This document shows, piece after piece, positions 18,366-27,993 of a stretch of 64,000 nucleotides of DNA. Below the pieces are notes generated by a model, which saw nothing but the letters and a program-made list of their open reading frames with translations, was not told where the DNA came from and ran no database searches. The translations under genes were made by a program, and so were the position numbers. The stretch's first letter is position 1; every line of letters starts with the position of its first letter. Origin of the DNA: Bacteroides sp. (GTDB lineage: Bacteria > Bacteroidota > Bacteroidia > Bacteroidales > Bacteroidaceae); assembly GCF_028690125.1 (NCBI RefSeq), contig NZ_JAQVBV010000004.1:124001-188000 (forward strand), given 5' to 3'.

Positions 18366-18710
18366 ATGCTTCATACTGATAAAGAATTAAAATTATATTA
18401 TTCGATTGCCGAAGTGGCTGATATGTTTGGCGTCAATCCTTCTTTACTCCGATTTTGGGAAAAGGAATTTCCACAAATTTCTCCCAGAACTAGTGGGAGA
18501 GGGGTACGTCAATACCGCAAGGAAGATGTAGAAACGATTGGACTTATTTATCATTTGGTAAAAGAGAAAGGAATGACGCTTCCGGGAGCACGCCAGCGGT
18601 TGAAAGATAATAAGGAAGTAACTATCAAAAACTATGAAATAGTCAATCGGCTAAAAGCTATCAAGGAAGAACTTCTAGCCATTAAAAAGGAGTTGGACGG
18701 ACGACATTAG
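18366..18710 (+). CDS. MerR-family transcriptional regulator, short form
   Basis: DNA-binding protein of 114 residues with a MerR helix-turn-helix (about 12-80: YSIAEVADMFGVNPSLLRFWE, then RQYRKEDVETI). It ends after a short helix (residues about 95-112) and has no ligand-binding domain, so the effector, if any, is unknown. Co-transcribed with the M23 peptidase gene (19-bp gap). This short MerR form downstream of an M23 gene is common in Bacteroidetes. Its stop lies only 17 bp from the stop of the convergent lipoprotein gene. Confidence 0.88.
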   Translation: MLHTDKELKLYYSIAEVADMFGVNPSLLRFWEKEFPQISPRTSGRGVRQYRKEDVETIGLIYHLVKEKGMTLPGARQRLKDNKEVTIKNYEIVNRLKAIKEELLAIKKELDGRH

Positions 18711-18727
18711 GGAGGAAACCTCGGACT

Positions 18728-19207
18728 CTATTTCTCTATATTGATTCGGATTTGTTTATTAAACCCCCTATTCTCTAAAAAGAGGTTATTTAACTGTCTT
18801 CCCCCATTATATACTAAGGTATTGTTAGGTGTTCTGATTTCCATTCGTTTTATATAGGATAGATAGGCTTGAACTCTTTCCTCACTCCAAGTGAGGTTCA
18901 TACCCAAGCGTATCTTATTAAAGGAACTTTTGGGCGCAATATCGAAGTAGACGGTGCTATCGTTTAATTGATGATAGGGACCCTCATTTCCATTCTGATT
19001 CATTCCGAAAAAATATCCGCCTGTCTTATCATTATACTCTTTAGTTGCACCTTTGGCATAAAATGTCGAAAGCGCTTCAGTAGTACGACAGACTATTCTT
19101 ATTGTATCATTTGTCTGGTTCTCTATCTTTCCAAGAGCACAAAAATCACAGCTGGAAAGAGTAATTGCAGTGAACGATAGTAATAGTAATTTCTTCGTGT
19201 TTTTCAT
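18728..19207 (-). CDS. Small lipoprotein of unknown function
   Basis: A 159-residue protein with a lipoprotein signal peptide (MKNTKKLLLLSFTA, lipobox LSSC, cysteine at residue 20). The mature part is a beta-rich sequence with no motif I recognise; it contains CDFCALG right after the lipid anchor and NDTIRIVC. It starts 37 bp after the rel stop and can be the last gene of that leftward operon. Confidence 0.7.
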   Translation of the reverse strand: MKNTKKLLLLSFTAITLSSCDFCALGKIENQTNDTIRIVCRTTEALSTFYAKGATKEYNDKTGGYFFGMNQNGNEGPYHQLNDSTVYFDIAPKSSFNKIRLGMNLTWSEERVQAYLSYIKRMEIRTPNNTLVYNGGRQLNNLFLENRGFNKQIRINIEK

Positions 19208-19244
19208 TTGCTTTTACATAATATGATTGGCGTGCTTTCCTCCT

Positions 19245-21491
19245 TTATTCTTCAATGCGGGTAACCTGCTTGATATTCTGAATCTTCTTCAAATTATTGC
19301 AGATAGCTCTTACGTCTTCAGCATCATGTACCCATAGTTGTATTTTACCTTCAAATATTCCGTCATTGGTTTCAATTGCCAGCTTACGGATATTTACATT
19401 CAATTGTCTGGAGATAACTTGCGTTACTTCATTTAATAAGCCCATACTGTCTATACCTTTTATATATATATAAACAAGAAAAGAAAGTTCTTTGTGAGTA
19501 TCCCATTCTGTTGCTATAATACGGTTTCCATAGTTACTTTTTAACTTGGCAGCTACTGGGCATTGTCGTTTATGAATAATGATTCTGTTGTTTTCGTCGA
19601 TGTATCCTAAAACGTCATCACCTGGAATGGGATGGCAACATTCAGCCATGATATATTTTTTCTGCAAACTTTCTTCCGTAAGTTTCAGTATTTCCTTCGG
19701 ATTGATTTTTTCTTTTTCTTGCGGTTCTTTCTCCTCTTGTTTTTCTTTGGTATTATTATTTCCAAATGAGAAAGTCAGGTATTTTTTCCAATTACTGGTT
19801 TGCTTTTCTTTTAACTCATTTCGGTCGATCTCACTCAGCACAATGGCTTTACTGCCAATAGCTGCTAGAAATTCTTCCTCATTTTTAGAATTATGAAGTT
19901 TACGTAGTTTTTCTATAACTGTCTCGTCCGGACGTACTTCTTCTTTCTTTAAGAATTCGCTCAGTAAATCTTCACCAATCTTCTGATTGGCCTTGCGCTC
20001 TTTACGAAGAATAGCAGCAATCTTGGCACGAGCCCGGGCAGTGGTCGCAAAAACTTCCCATTGAGGTTGTACACGTTGCGATTTTGAAGTTAGGATTTCA
20101 ACCTGGTCACCACTTTGCAGCTTATGGCTCAATGGTACTAGCTTGTGATTAACCTTGGCACCGATACAATGGCTACCAATATCTGTATGCAAAGAAAAAG
20201 CAAAGTCAAGTGCCGTTGAGTTTTGGGGCATCGTCTTTAGTTCTCCTTTGGGCGTGAATACAAAAATCTCGGAAGCAAACAAGTTTAATTTGATGGTATC
20301 TAGAAAGTCTATAGCATCCGGTTGCGGATCATCAAGTATCTCTTTGATTGTTTTCAACCATTTTTCCAATTCGCCTTCGTCTTCGCTACCTCCCCCTTCT
20401 TTATACTTCCAATGAGCGGCAAAGCCTTGTTCAGCAACATCGTTCATACGTTCACTACGGATTTGGACTTCAATCCATTGACCATTATTCCCCATCAAGG
20501 TAACGTGTAATGCCTGATATCCGTTGGCTTTCGGATGGCTTACCCAGTCACGCAGACGGTCGGGATGCGGCTTATATATCTTAGATATGGATACATAAAT
20601 ATCGAAACAGTCATTCAACTCTTCCTCCTGATTGCGTGGTTCGAAAATAATGCGGACAGCCAGTAGGTCATAAATTTCTTCGAAGGGGACGTGCTTAGTC
20701 TGCATTTTATTCCAGATGGAATAAATAGATTTTACTCTTGCCAATATTCGATATTTGAGCCCCATCTTATCTAGTTGTGTACGGATAGGAGCTGTGAAAT
20801 CATTGAATACTTTATCGCGTTGGGCAGCGGTAGCAGTCAATTTTTCCTCTATTTCAGCAAATTCTTCAGGATGTTCATATTTGAAACTGAGATTTTCTAA
20901 TTCAGTTTTAATCTTATAGAGTCCCAGACGATTTGCCAATGGTGCATAAATATAGAGAGTCTCACCGGCTATCTTAAATTGCTTATTTGGCAACATAGAA
21001 CCCAGGGTACGCATATTGTGTAAACGGTCGGCTATTTTAATCAGGATAACACGGATATCATTAGACATAGTAAGCAGTAACTTCTTAAAGTTCTCTGCTT
21101 GAGCGGAGGCGCGATCTCCAAAAATACCACCGGAGATCTTAGTAAGTCCGTCTACAATCTGAGCTATTTTAGGACCAAAAATATTTTCTATATCTTCTAC
21201 TGTGTAGTCGGTGTCTTCCACTACATCATGCAGCAACGCTGCACAGATAGAAGTAGAACCTAATCCAATTTCGTTGCATACGATTGTAGCGACTGCAATC
21301 GGGTGCATGATATAAGGTTCACCGGAACGACGTTTGATTCCTTTGTGTGCCTGATTGGCGAAGTTGAAAGCTTTGGTTATGATTTCAACTCGTTTGCGAT
21401 GTTTGGTAGCAAGATAATCATTCAGTAGTTCCTGGAATGCCTGATTGATCATCTCCTCATCTGCTATTTCTTTGGGGGTCAGATTCTCCAT
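19245..21491 (-). CDS. rel: Bifunctional (p)ppGpp synthetase/hydrolase (Rel/SpoT family)
   Basis: Makes and degrades the stringent-response alarmone. Domains in order: HD hydrolase (about 50-200; HPIAVATIV, LLHDVVEDT, ADRLHNMRTL all intact), synthetase (about 255-365; RVKSIYSIWNKM, YDLLAVRIIF, FAAHWKYKEG), TGS (about 410-470; PKGELKTMP), and a C-terminal ACT domain (about 670-745). At 748 residues it is full length and both catalytic halves keep their key residues. It is 72 bp downstream of the lytic transglycosylase gene in the parA-led run. Confidence 0.96.
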   Translation of the reverse strand: MENLTPKEIADEEMINQAFQELLNDYLATKHRKRVEIITKAFNFANQAHKGIKRRSGEPYIMHPIAVATIVCNEIGLGSTSICAALLHDVVEDTDYTVEDIENIFGPKIAQIVDGLTKISGGIFGDRASAQAENFKKLLLTMSNDIRVILIKIADRLHNMRTLGSMLPNKQFKIAGETLYIYAPLANRLGLYKIKTELENLSFKYEHPEEFAEIEEKLTATAAQRDKVFNDFTAPIRTQLDKMGLKYRILARVKSIYSIWNKMQTKHVPFEEIYDLLAVRIIFEPRNQEEELNDCFDIYVSISKIYKPHPDRLRDWVSHPKANGYQALHVTLMGNNGQWIEVQIRSERMNDVAEQGFAAHWKYKEGGGSEDEGELEKWLKTIKEILDDPQPDAIDFLDTIKLNLFASEIFVFTPKGELKTMPQNSTALDFAFSLHTDIGSHCIGAKVNHKLVPLSHKLQSGDQVEILTSKSQRVQPQWEVFATTARARAKIAAILRKERKANQKIGEDLLSEFLKKEEVRPDETVIEKLRKLHNSKNEEEFLAAIGSKAIVLSEIDRNELKEKQTSNWKKYLTFSFGNNNTKEKQEEKEPQEKEKINPKEILKLTEESLQKKYIMAECCHPIPGDDVLGYIDENNRIIIHKRQCPVAAKLKSNYGNRIIATEWDTHKELSFLVYIYIKGIDSMGLLNEVTQVISRQLNVNIRKLAIETNDGIFEGKIQLWVHDAEDVRAICNNLKKIQNIKQVTRIEE

Positions 21492-21563
21492 ATTTGTTAT
21501 CCTTTCACTTGCTTAGTTTTGCAAAAATAAACAATTTTCCGAATGAAGCAAGCGAGAAGCTGC

Positions 21564-22859
21564 TTATTTGTATATTTTCAATCGTTTACCCGCAGATATT
21601 CTAGTATTAGACATTCCATTCCATTTTTGTATATCTTTCACTCGAACACCTAGCTTATCAGCGATAGTAGATAATGTGTCTCCATTTTTGATATTATAAT
21701 AGGTCGGAGTGCCTTTGCCTGCAACAGAAGTAGCTTGTTTACGTGTAGCGGGTTCTTTTTCCTTTACAGCAACCGTTTTTCTGTTGCGGAATAATTCGTC
21801 AGCACGATGTCCATAAATAGTATCTTGTTTATCAATGAAGGTACTTATTGCGTTGATCGGAAGTCGCAATGTATAAGGTTTCGTATCTCCCGGAATGACT
21901 TGCTGCTTATATTGCGGGTTTAAGCTCTTGACCTCATCTAAAGGAATATTACAGATTTCGGATATTTGTTCGAAGTGTAAGTTCTTGTTTACTTGTATTG
22001 TATCTGTACTTGCCGGAATATTAGTCTCCATCGGACAAATATTATGATCGCAGTAATAAGTCATCACATAGTTAGCAGCAATAAAAGCAGGTACATATCC
22101 TTTTGTCTCTTTCGGCAAGAAATTATAAATTTTCCAATAATCAGTTTCTCCTCCCGCACGGCGAATCGCTTTATTAATGGTGCCAGGACCACAATTATAG
22201 GCAGCAATGACTAGATTCCAGTCTCCATAAATAGTGTACATCTCTTTCAAATAACGAGCAGCAGCCCATGTTGCTTTAATAGGATCACGACGCTCGTCTA
22301 CCAAACTATTAGACTCCAGACCATATATTTTCCCAGTTCCAAGCATGAATTGCCATAATCCTGATGCACCTGCCCGTGATACGGCAGATGGATTTAAGGC
22401 TGATTCAATAATAGGGAGGTATTTAAGTTCTATTGGAAGTCCGTAGGCATCCAAAGCTTCTTCAAAAATCGGCATATAAAAATTGCAGGCACTCAACATG
22501 AAAGATACCTGATTGCGCAGACGTCCGGCATACATATCAATAAATTTACGTACTACTTCATTATAAGGCATTTCCATGATAGCTGGAATGCGTGAAAGGC
22601 GGTCTGTGTATACGGAATCGCTGAATAGGGGATTTACTTCTGCTGTACTGCAATCTTTACCTAAATCAACGTAATTTTTAGCTTTCCAGTCATTCAGTAA
22701 GCTATCTAGCGGATATGTCATACTCATTGGTAATTCGATGCTTTCTTTGCGTTCGGTTCCATTTTCATGAATGACTACATCTACACTTTGGGCTTTGGCT
22801 TGAGAAATTGCTAGTAAAAAAAATAAAATAATCGGATAATAGTTTGATAATTTCTTCAT
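21564..22859 (-). CDS. mltD: Membrane-bound lytic murein transglycosylase with LysM
   Basis: Cleaves peptidoglycan glycan strands. ATG 22859 (MKKLSNYYPIILFF) starts a signal peptide ending near AKAQS; the frame opening at 22910 would overlap the upstream gene. The SLT (goose-lysozyme-like) domain lies at about 125-265 with the catalytic glutamate in LPIIESALNPSAVS and the GLWQFM and AYNCGPG motifs. A C-terminal LysM peptidoglycan-binding repeat (about 385-431, IKNGDTLSTIADKLGV) follows, possibly preceded by a degenerate LysM (about 310-355). No lipobox is seen, so the MltD name rests on architecture. Confidence 0.9.
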   Translation of the reverse strand: MKKLSNYYPIILFFLLAISQAKAQSVDVVIHENGTERKESIELPMSMTYPLDSLLNDWKAKNYVDLGKDCSTAEVNPLFSDSVYTDRLSRIPAIMEMPYNEVVRKFIDMYAGRLRNQVSFMLSACNFYMPIFEEALDAYGLPIELKYLPIIESALNPSAVSRAGASGLWQFMLGTGKIYGLESNSLVDERRDPIKATWAAARYLKEMYTIYGDWNLVIAAYNCGPGTINKAIRRAGGETDYWKIYNFLPKETKGYVPAFIAANYVMTYYCDHNICPMETNIPASTDTIQVNKNLHFEQISEICNIPLDEVKSLNPQYKQQVIPGDTKPYTLRLPINAISTFIDKQDTIYGHRADELFRNRKTVAVKEKEPATRKQATSVAGKGTPTYYNIKNGDTLSTIADKLGVRVKDIQKWNGMSNTRISAGKRLKIYK

Positions 22860-22891
22860 GTTCAATAATAAGTTCAATCTTAGTTGTGCTT

Positions 22892-23764
22892 TTAAAATCG
22901 TAATACGCATTGTAGGCCGACCGATTTTTTATTGGAGTTGAACTGGTTGTTAATGATTGCCGGTTCTACTTTCATGCTTAGGTCGGGAGAGATATCAAAG
23001 TTAGACAATTCCGCATCTACATAAGCGTCGATAATGGAAATGATATAAACTCCGATAAATGCAAATATACTAAGGTCCCGGTATCTCCGGAACATATCTT
23101 TTCTTTTTTTTATGGTATTTTTTAATTGGTCTTCATTATAATTAGCATTAGGAGGTAACAAATCTTCGTAACTTTTGGTATTTGGGTTACTGTCCATAAT
23201 ATCCAAATAAGCTTGTGAATAGTCTTTGTACATTTTGCCGTTCCAACTCAGTGCATAAGCACAACCGGCAAATCCTCCATATATAATAGGTAATTTCCAA
23301 TATTTTCGATTGTATATTTGTCCTCCTCCCGGGAAAACAACAGCGAGCCATGTGGCTCTGGTCGGATTAGGTACAAATATTTTTTTGTTTAAATCCTGCG
23401 CAGGTGGGAGGCTGTCTTGACTAATCACAATTGCGTTTGGCTGTTCTATTTTCTTCAACTCTTTTTGGTTGGATACATCCAGACTATCGGCTATATGTAT
23501 TTTAGCGGCAGAAAGGCTATCTACTGGCTGCAAGCGTTCTAGTTTGAGAAGTCTCAGGGAATCTTGCTTTAATGAATCTTGTTCCTGAGCCGGATCACGA
23601 TGTCTTCGGGCACGTGCTTTGGGAGGCTGACGTTGCTGGATTGTGCTATCTTTTTGTACCGGAGTTACAGGCTCCTGCGCATACATATCAATCCCTGCCA
23701 CCTGTAAGAAACAGAGAAGCAGGGTAGTGATTAGTAACTGATATCTTTTACTTTTCCTAGTCAT
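22892..23764 (-). CDS. DUF5683 membrane-associated protein
   Basis: A 290-residue exported protein. Signal peptide at 1-29 (LLITTLLLCFLQVAG, cleavage near MYAQ), a low-complexity charged/proline stretch (about 35-125), then a conserved segment with TWLAVVFPGGGQIYNRKYWK and a hydrophobic span (LSIFAFIGVYIISIID, about 228-243), the features I associate with DUF5683. Function unknown. It begins on the base directly after the parB stop, so it is almost certainly co-expressed with parAB, and the transglycosylase gene follows after 32 bp. Confidence 0.8.
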   Translation of the reverse strand: MTRKSKRYQLLITTLLLCFLQVAGIDMYAQEPVTPVQKDSTIQQRQPPKARARRHRDPAQEQDSLKQDSLRLLKLERLQPVDSLSAAKIHIADSLDVSNQKELKKIEQPNAIVISQDSLPPAQDLNKKIFVPNPTRATWLAVVFPGGGQIYNRKYWKLPIIYGGFAGCAYALSWNGKMYKDYSQAYLDIMDSNPNTKSYEDLLPPNANYNEDQLKNTIKKRKDMFRRYRDLSIFAFIGVYIISIIDAYVDAELSNFDISPDLSMKVEPAIINNQFNSNKKSVGLQCVLRF

Positions 23765-24655
23765 TTACTTTTTTAGCGTATCGAAGATTTCCATGATACG
23801 TTCCAATTCCTCCTCGTTGCTGAAAGGAATACTGATCTTTCCTTTACCTTTTTCGGAGCAAGTGAGTTGTACCTTTGTGTTAAAGAAGCCGGTTAGTTGT
23901 TGCTTTAATAAATTAAACTCTTCCGGAAGTTTGGCACGTTTAGGAGCAATTTTCCGTGTACCACTCTTCACAACCTCTCCTTCGCTGAGTGATTTAACAA
24001 TTTCTTCTACTTTGCGAACGGAGTATCCGTGTTCTTGTATCTCTTCGAATATTTTTACTTGCAATTTAGGATCGCCTAATGAAATCAGTGCACGGGCATG
24101 TCCCATGTCAATTTGCTTGTTCTGCAAGGCCATTTGTATTGGAGCCGGCAGTTTCAGTAAACGCAGATAGTTAGCAATTGTTGTTCGGTTTTTGCCGATG
24201 CGTTCGCTCAAGCGTTCCTGAGTTAATTCATATTGATCGAGCAGATGTTGATAGGCGAGTGCTATTTCCAAAGCATTCAGGTCTTCACGCTGGATGTTTT
24301 CAATCAACGCCATTTCCATCATGTTTTCGTCGTCCGCTGTGCGAATGTAGGCAGGGATTGTTTTCATTCCTGCTTTTTGTGAAGCACGATAACGGCGCTC
24401 TCCGGCAATGATCTGATATTCATCGTCCGAGAGTTTGCGTAGAGTGATTGGTTGGATAATTCCGATTTCTGCAATTGAATCCGCCAATTCTTGCAATGCC
24501 GTTGTATCAAATTCACGGCGTGGTTGGTTAGGATTGACAGAAATTTTTGCCAATTCTATTTCATTAATGGAAGAAGAGCCTTCGGTTTTCACATCATCCA
24601 TTGAGAGCAAGGCGTCAAGTCCACGTCCTAATGCATTTCTTTTTTGTGTTGCCAT
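23765..24655 (-). CDS. parB: Chromosome partitioning protein ParB
   Basis: Binds parS sites, spreads by CTP-dependent clamping and guides origin segregation with ParA. The N-terminal ParB/Sulfiredoxin-type domain (about 28-120) carries NQPRREFD, GERRYRASQKAG and ENIQREDLNALEIA; the helix-turn-helix (about 133-165, TQERLSERIGKNRTTIANYLR) and a C-terminal dimerisation segment follow. 296 residues, normal length. It sits 10 bp downstream of parA. Confidence 0.97.
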   Translation of the reverse strand: MATQKRNALGRGLDALLSMDDVKTEGSSSINEIELAKISVNPNQPRREFDTTALQELADSIAEIGIIQPITLRKLSDDEYQIIAGERRYRASQKAGMKTIPAYIRTADDENMMEMALIENIQREDLNALEIALAYQHLLDQYELTQERLSERIGKNRTTIANYLRLLKLPAPIQMALQNKQIDMGHARALISLGDPKLQVKIFEEIQEHGYSVRKVEEIVKSLSEGEVVKSGTRKIAPKRAKLPEEFNLLKQQLTGFFNTKVQLTCSEKGKGKISIPFSNEEELERIMEIFDTLKK

Positions 24656-24665
24656 ATCTTCTTCG

Positions 24666-25430
24666 TTATTTATTTCTGTTGATAATCTCTTTTGCGAGAG
24701 TTAAGTGGTTTTTAGAACCGGTTGAATCCGCATCATAAAGGATGGTGGGGATGCCATAACTAGGTGCTTCACTTAGCTTGACATTTCGTTGGATGACAGT
24801 GTTGAACACTAATTCCCGGAAATGTCGTTTCACTTCGTCGTAAATCTGATTGGCTTGGCGCAAACGTGAGTCATACATAGTTAGCAGAAATCCTTCAATT
24901 TCCAAAGCCGGATTCAGTTTTGACTTAATAATTTTGATTGTATTCAATAATTTACTGATTCCTTCAAGGGCAAAATATTCAGCTTGTACAGGAATGATTA
25001 TCGAATCGGCAGCGGTCAATGCATTAATTGTAATCAGTCCTAATGACGGTGAACAGTCTATCAAAATATAGTCATATTCTTTCTTCAATGGTGTGAGCAC
25101 TTCCTTTAGTATTTTTTCGCGATTAGGAAGGTTCAGCATTTCAATCTCAGCTCCTACCAGATTGATATGTGAGGAGATGACTTTTAAAGAGTCTATATCT
25201 GTGTCGAGGATAGCGTCCTGTACATTGGCTCTGTCTATAATACATTCATAGATAGTGCATTCCGATTGCTTAATGTCTACTCCCAAACCGGAAGAGGCAT
25301 TCGCTTGCGGATCGGCGTCTACCACGAGTACTTTCTTTTCAAGTGTAGCAAGTGACGCTGCGAGGTTGATTGTAGTCGTTGTTTTTCCTACACCACCTTT
25401 TTGATTGGCCAAAGCAATAATCTTTCCCAT
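24666..25430 (-). CDS. parA: Chromosome partitioning ATPase ParA (Soj)
   Basis: Walker-type ATPase that moves ParB-bound origins along the nucleoid. Deviant Walker [10 protein letters not shown] at residues 10-18, the second motif [11 protein letters not shown] (about 38-48), and a [14 protein letters not shown] stretch (about 124-137). 254 residues, typical of chromosomal Soj/ParA rather than plasmid forms with an N-terminal DNA-binding domain. First gene of the leftward run parA-parB-DUF5683-mltD-rel-lipoprotein. Confidence 0.97.
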   Translation of the reverse strand: MGKIIALANQKGGVGKTTTTINLAASLATLEKKVLVVDADPQANASSGLGVDIKQSECTIYECIIDRANVQDAILDTDIDSLKVISSHINLVGAEIEMLNLPNREKILKEVLTPLKKEYDYILIDCSPSLGLITINALTAADSIIIPVQAEYFALEGISKLLNTIKIIKSKLNPALEIEGFLLTMYDSRLRQANQIYDEVKRHFRELVFNTVIQRNVKLSEAPSYGIPTILYDADSTGSKNHLTLAKEIINRNK

Positions 25431-25769
25431 ATTCTCTAAATTTATTGGCAGCGAAATAAGTGATAAATCCTTAGAGCGCCTACGAAAAAATAGAAACTTT
25501 GCAATTTCTGTTGATAAGTTGCCTGTTTTGTTAATAACTGCCGGGTGAGGCGATTACAAAACTTTGATAGTTATATCAACAGTTTTTCTTCTCAGAGCTT
25601 GCAAATATACATATTTATATTGGAAATCTATTTCTTTTTTTAGTCGCTTGCAGAAGATTAAGATTTGTAAACGGGTGGTTATGTGCCGGATAGTAGTTTG
25701 TACCTTGTAGAGTGGTGATTTTTTCCATTTTAAAATGTAATGTTTGGTTCGTTCCACCCAGGTTGCCGC

Positions 25770-25837
25770 TTCGTTCTACCACTGTGTCCGTTTCATCCCA
25801 CCTATGTAGAACGAAACGGACACAGTAGTAAAACGAA
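25770..25837. repeat. 25-bp imperfect inverted repeat upstream of parA/surE
   Basis: Arms 25770-25794 and 25813-25837 match at 23 of 25 positions (inner 14 bp perfect: ACTGTGTCCGTTTC) around an 18-bp spacer. A second pairing overlaps it: TTCGTTCTAC (25770-25779) is also the exact complement of GTAGAACGAA (25806-25815), so the transcript could switch between two structures. It is not followed by a T-tract in either direction, so it is not an ordinary terminator. Confidence 0.75.
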
Positions 25838-25903
25838 TTAGTTTTGGTAAACCGAGAGCATCATTTATGAACGGTGATAAATTAATTATTAATAACTACG
25901 TGG

Positions 25904-25934
25904 TTGGTATTACGTCTACTTTTTGTTACTTTTG
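25904..25934 (+). promoter_or_regulatory. surE promoter
   Basis: TTGG (25904-25907), a 19-bp spacer and TACTTTTG (25927-25934) match the Bacteroides -33/-7 pattern. Transcription would begin near 25941, 30 nt before the surE ATG, with an AAAGGAAAGG purine run at 25951-25960 as ribosome-binding region. Confidence 0.65.
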
Positions 25935-25970
25935 TGCAGACATTAAATAAAAAGGAAAGGATTGAAAAGT

Positions 25971-26750
25971 ATGGAAAATAAACGACCGCTGATACTTGTG
26001 TCGAATGATGATGGTATCATGGCTAAAGGTATTAGTGAATTGGTTAAGTTTCTTCGGACATTGGGGGAAATAGTTGTAATGGCACCTGATGCTCCGCGTT
26101 CCGGTAGTGCTAGTGCATTGACAGTGACACAACCCGTACATTATAAATTGGTCAAGCAAGAAGTAGGAGTGACGGTATATAAATGCTCCGGAACACCGAC
26201 TGACTGCATTAAATTAGCATGGAATACAGTGCTCGGCCGAAGACCGGATCTGGTAGTCGGAGGTATTAATCATGGTGATAATTCTGCTACGAACGTGCAT
26301 TATTCGGGTACGATGGGAGTAGTGATTGAGGGTTGCCTGAATGGTATTCCGTCTATCGGCTTTTCACTATGTAATCATGATATGGGTGCTGATTTTGAAG
26401 CTGCCGGTCCTTATGTGCGTAAAATCGCAGCCATGGTTCTGGAGAAAGGTTTGCCTCCTCTGACTTGTCTGAATGTGAATTTTCCTGATACTCCTGATAT
26501 TAAAGGAATAAAGGTATGCGAACAAGCGAAAGGATGTTGGACAAATGAATGGGAAGTCTGCCCACGTCAAAACGACCGGAATTACTTTTGGCTGACAGGT
26601 GAATTTGCTGATCATGAACCGGAAAATGAAAAGAATGATCACTGGGCATTGGCAAACGGATATGTGGCTATTACTCCAACTACGGTAGATTTAACTGCTT
26701 ATAGTTTTATTGAAGAACTAAATAGCTGGATGGAAGAAAATAAAGAGTAA
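25971..26750 (+). CDS. surE: 5'/3'-nucleotidase SurE
   Basis: Metal-dependent phosphatase of nucleoside monophosphates linked to stationary-phase survival. The N-terminal metal-binding motif ILVSNDDG (about residues 9-16) is intact, as are [22 protein letters not shown] and [22 protein letters not shown] 25971 is preferred over the TTG at 25962 because of its spacing from the purine-rich site; this gives 259 residues. lpxB follows after 16 bp. Confidence 0.96.
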   Translation: MENKRPLILVSNDDGIMAKGISELVKFLRTLGEIVVMAPDAPRSGSASALTVTQPVHYKLVKQEVGVTVYKCSGTPTDCIKLAWNTVLGRRPDLVVGGINHGDNSATNVHYSGTMGVVIEGCLNGIPSIGFSLCNHDMGADFEAAGPYVRKIAAMVLEKGLPPLTCLNVNFPDTPDIKGIKVCEQAKGCWTNEWEVCPRQNDRNYFWLTGEFADHEPENEKNDHWALANGYVAITPTTVDLTAYSFIEELNSWMEENKE

Positions 26751-26766
26751 TTAATTTTCTTGTTTT

Positions 26767-27903
26767 ATGAAATATTATCTGATTGTCGGTGAAGCTTCCG
26801 GTGATTTACATGCGTCTCATCTGATGTCTGCTTTGAAAGCAGAAGATCCGCAGGCCGACTTCCGTTTTTTCGGGGGGGATCTGATGTCTGCTGTTGGAGG
26901 GAAAATGGTTAAGCATTATAAGGAGTTGGCATACATGGGATTTATTCCTGTATTGCTTCATTTGCGCACTATTTTTGCTAACATGAAACGTTGCAAAGAA
27001 GACATTGTAGCATGGAATCCGGATGTGGTGATACTGGTAGATTATCCGGGGTTTAATCTTAAAATTGCCAAATTTGTGCATGAAAAGACACAAATTCCGG
27101 TTTACTACTTTATTTCTCCGAAAATCTGGGCCTGGAAGGAGTACCGTATTAAAAATATCAAACGGGATGTGGATGAACTTTTTTCTATTCTTCCCTTTGA
27201 AATTGAGTTTTTTGAAGGTAAGCATCAATATCCTATTCACTATGTAGGCAATCCTACAATGGATGAGGTGACTGCCTATCAGGAAGCTCACCCCGCAAAC
27301 TTTCAAGAGTTTATCACAGAGAATGGCTTGGAAGATAAACCTATCATTGCTTTGCTGGCAGGTAGCCGGAAGCAGGAAATAAAAGATAACCTGCCGGATA
27401 TGTTGAAAGCAGCTTCCGCTTTCTCCGAATATCAGCTTGTTTTGGCGGGTGCACCAAGTATTTCTCTGGAATACTACAAACAATATGTGGGGCAAGTCGA
27501 AGTGAGAATTATCTTTGGACAGACTTATCGGCTTTTGCAAAATGCGGAAGCTGCATTGGTCACTTCAGGAACAGCTACTCTTGAGACTGCATTGTTTCGT
27601 ATTCCTCAGGTGGTCTGTTATCATACTCCTATCGGAAAGGTGATTTCATTTTTGCGCAGACATATATTGAAAGTGAAATTTATTTCATTGGTCAATTTGA
27701 TTGCTGATCGTGAAGTTGTGAAAGAATTGGTAGCCGATACAATGACAGTTGGAAATATGCGACTGGAATTAAAAAATATTCTTGAAGATGCAGAATATAA
27801 GAAAACGATGTTGGCAGGCTATGAGTACGTGGCAGAACGGCTAGGTTCTGGCGGTGCACCTAAGAAGGCAGCTCATGAAATGCTGAGAATTTTGAAAAAA
27901 TAA
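26767..27903 (+). CDS. lpxB: Lipid-A-disaccharide synthase
   Basis: GT19 enzyme that joins UDP-2,3-diacylglucosamine and lipid X into the lipid A disaccharide on the inner face of the cytoplasmic membrane. Visible: the N-terminal GEASGDLHASHL motif (about 7-18), the FFGGDLM stretch, PKIWAWKEYRI, LLAGSRKQEI (about 196-205) and the C-terminal TSGTATLETAL (about 264-274). 378 residues, full length. Co-transcribed with surE, followed by a strong terminator. Confidence 0.97.
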   Translation: MKYYLIVGEASGDLHASHLMSALKAEDPQADFRFFGGDLMSAVGGKMVKHYKELAYMGFIPVLLHLRTIFANMKRCKEDIVAWNPDVVILVDYPGFNLKIAKFVHEKTQIPVYYFISPKIWAWKEYRIKNIKRDVDELFSILPFEIEFFEGKHQYPIHYVGNPTMDEVTAYQEAHPANFQEFITENGLEDKPIIALLAGSRKQEIKDNLPDMLKAASAFSEYQLVLAGAPSISLEYYKQYVGQVEVRIIFGQTYRLLQNAEAALVTSGTATLETALFRIPQVVCYHTPIGKVISFLRRHILKVKFISLVNLIADREVVKELVADTMTVGNMRLELKNILEDAEYKKTMLAGYEYVAERLGSGGAPKKAAHEMLRILKK

Positions 27904-27925
27904 CTTTCTTTTTCTGAATAAACGT

Positions 27926-27956
27926 AAAGCCGGTGCAGTAATTGCCCGGCTTTTTT
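27926..27956 (+). terminator. Intrinsic terminator of surE-lpxB
   Basis: Eight-base-pair GC-rich stem AAAGCCGG/CCGGCTTT (27926-27933/27946-27953), 12-nt loop, followed by T residues, 22 bp after the lpxB stop. Confidence 0.85.
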
Positions 27957-27993
27957 ATTTATAAAACAGAAGATTAACTAAGAAAAAACTAAT

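Larger units (their letters stand above)
25431..25970. other. parA-surE divergent intergenic region
   Basis: A 540-bp gap without a believable gene. It contains a possible -7 element for parA on the minus strand (TATATTTG, 25602-25609, about 170 nt upstream of the ATG), a 9-bp inverted pair 57 bp apart (CTGTTGATA 25508-25516 and TATCAACAG 25574-25582), the long inverted repeat listed separately, and the surE promoter. No canonical palindromic parS site was seen. Confidence 0.5.

Noticed and set aside
25431..25970. Possible parS site or replication origin next to parAB
   Set aside because: Half-site-like strings (GTTCCAC, TTATCAACA) occur, but there is no full palindromic parS and no cluster of DnaA boxes or AT-rich unwinding array.
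26806..27540. 244-codon minus-strand frame
   Set aside because: Lies fully inside lpxB, whose motifs are complete on the other strand.
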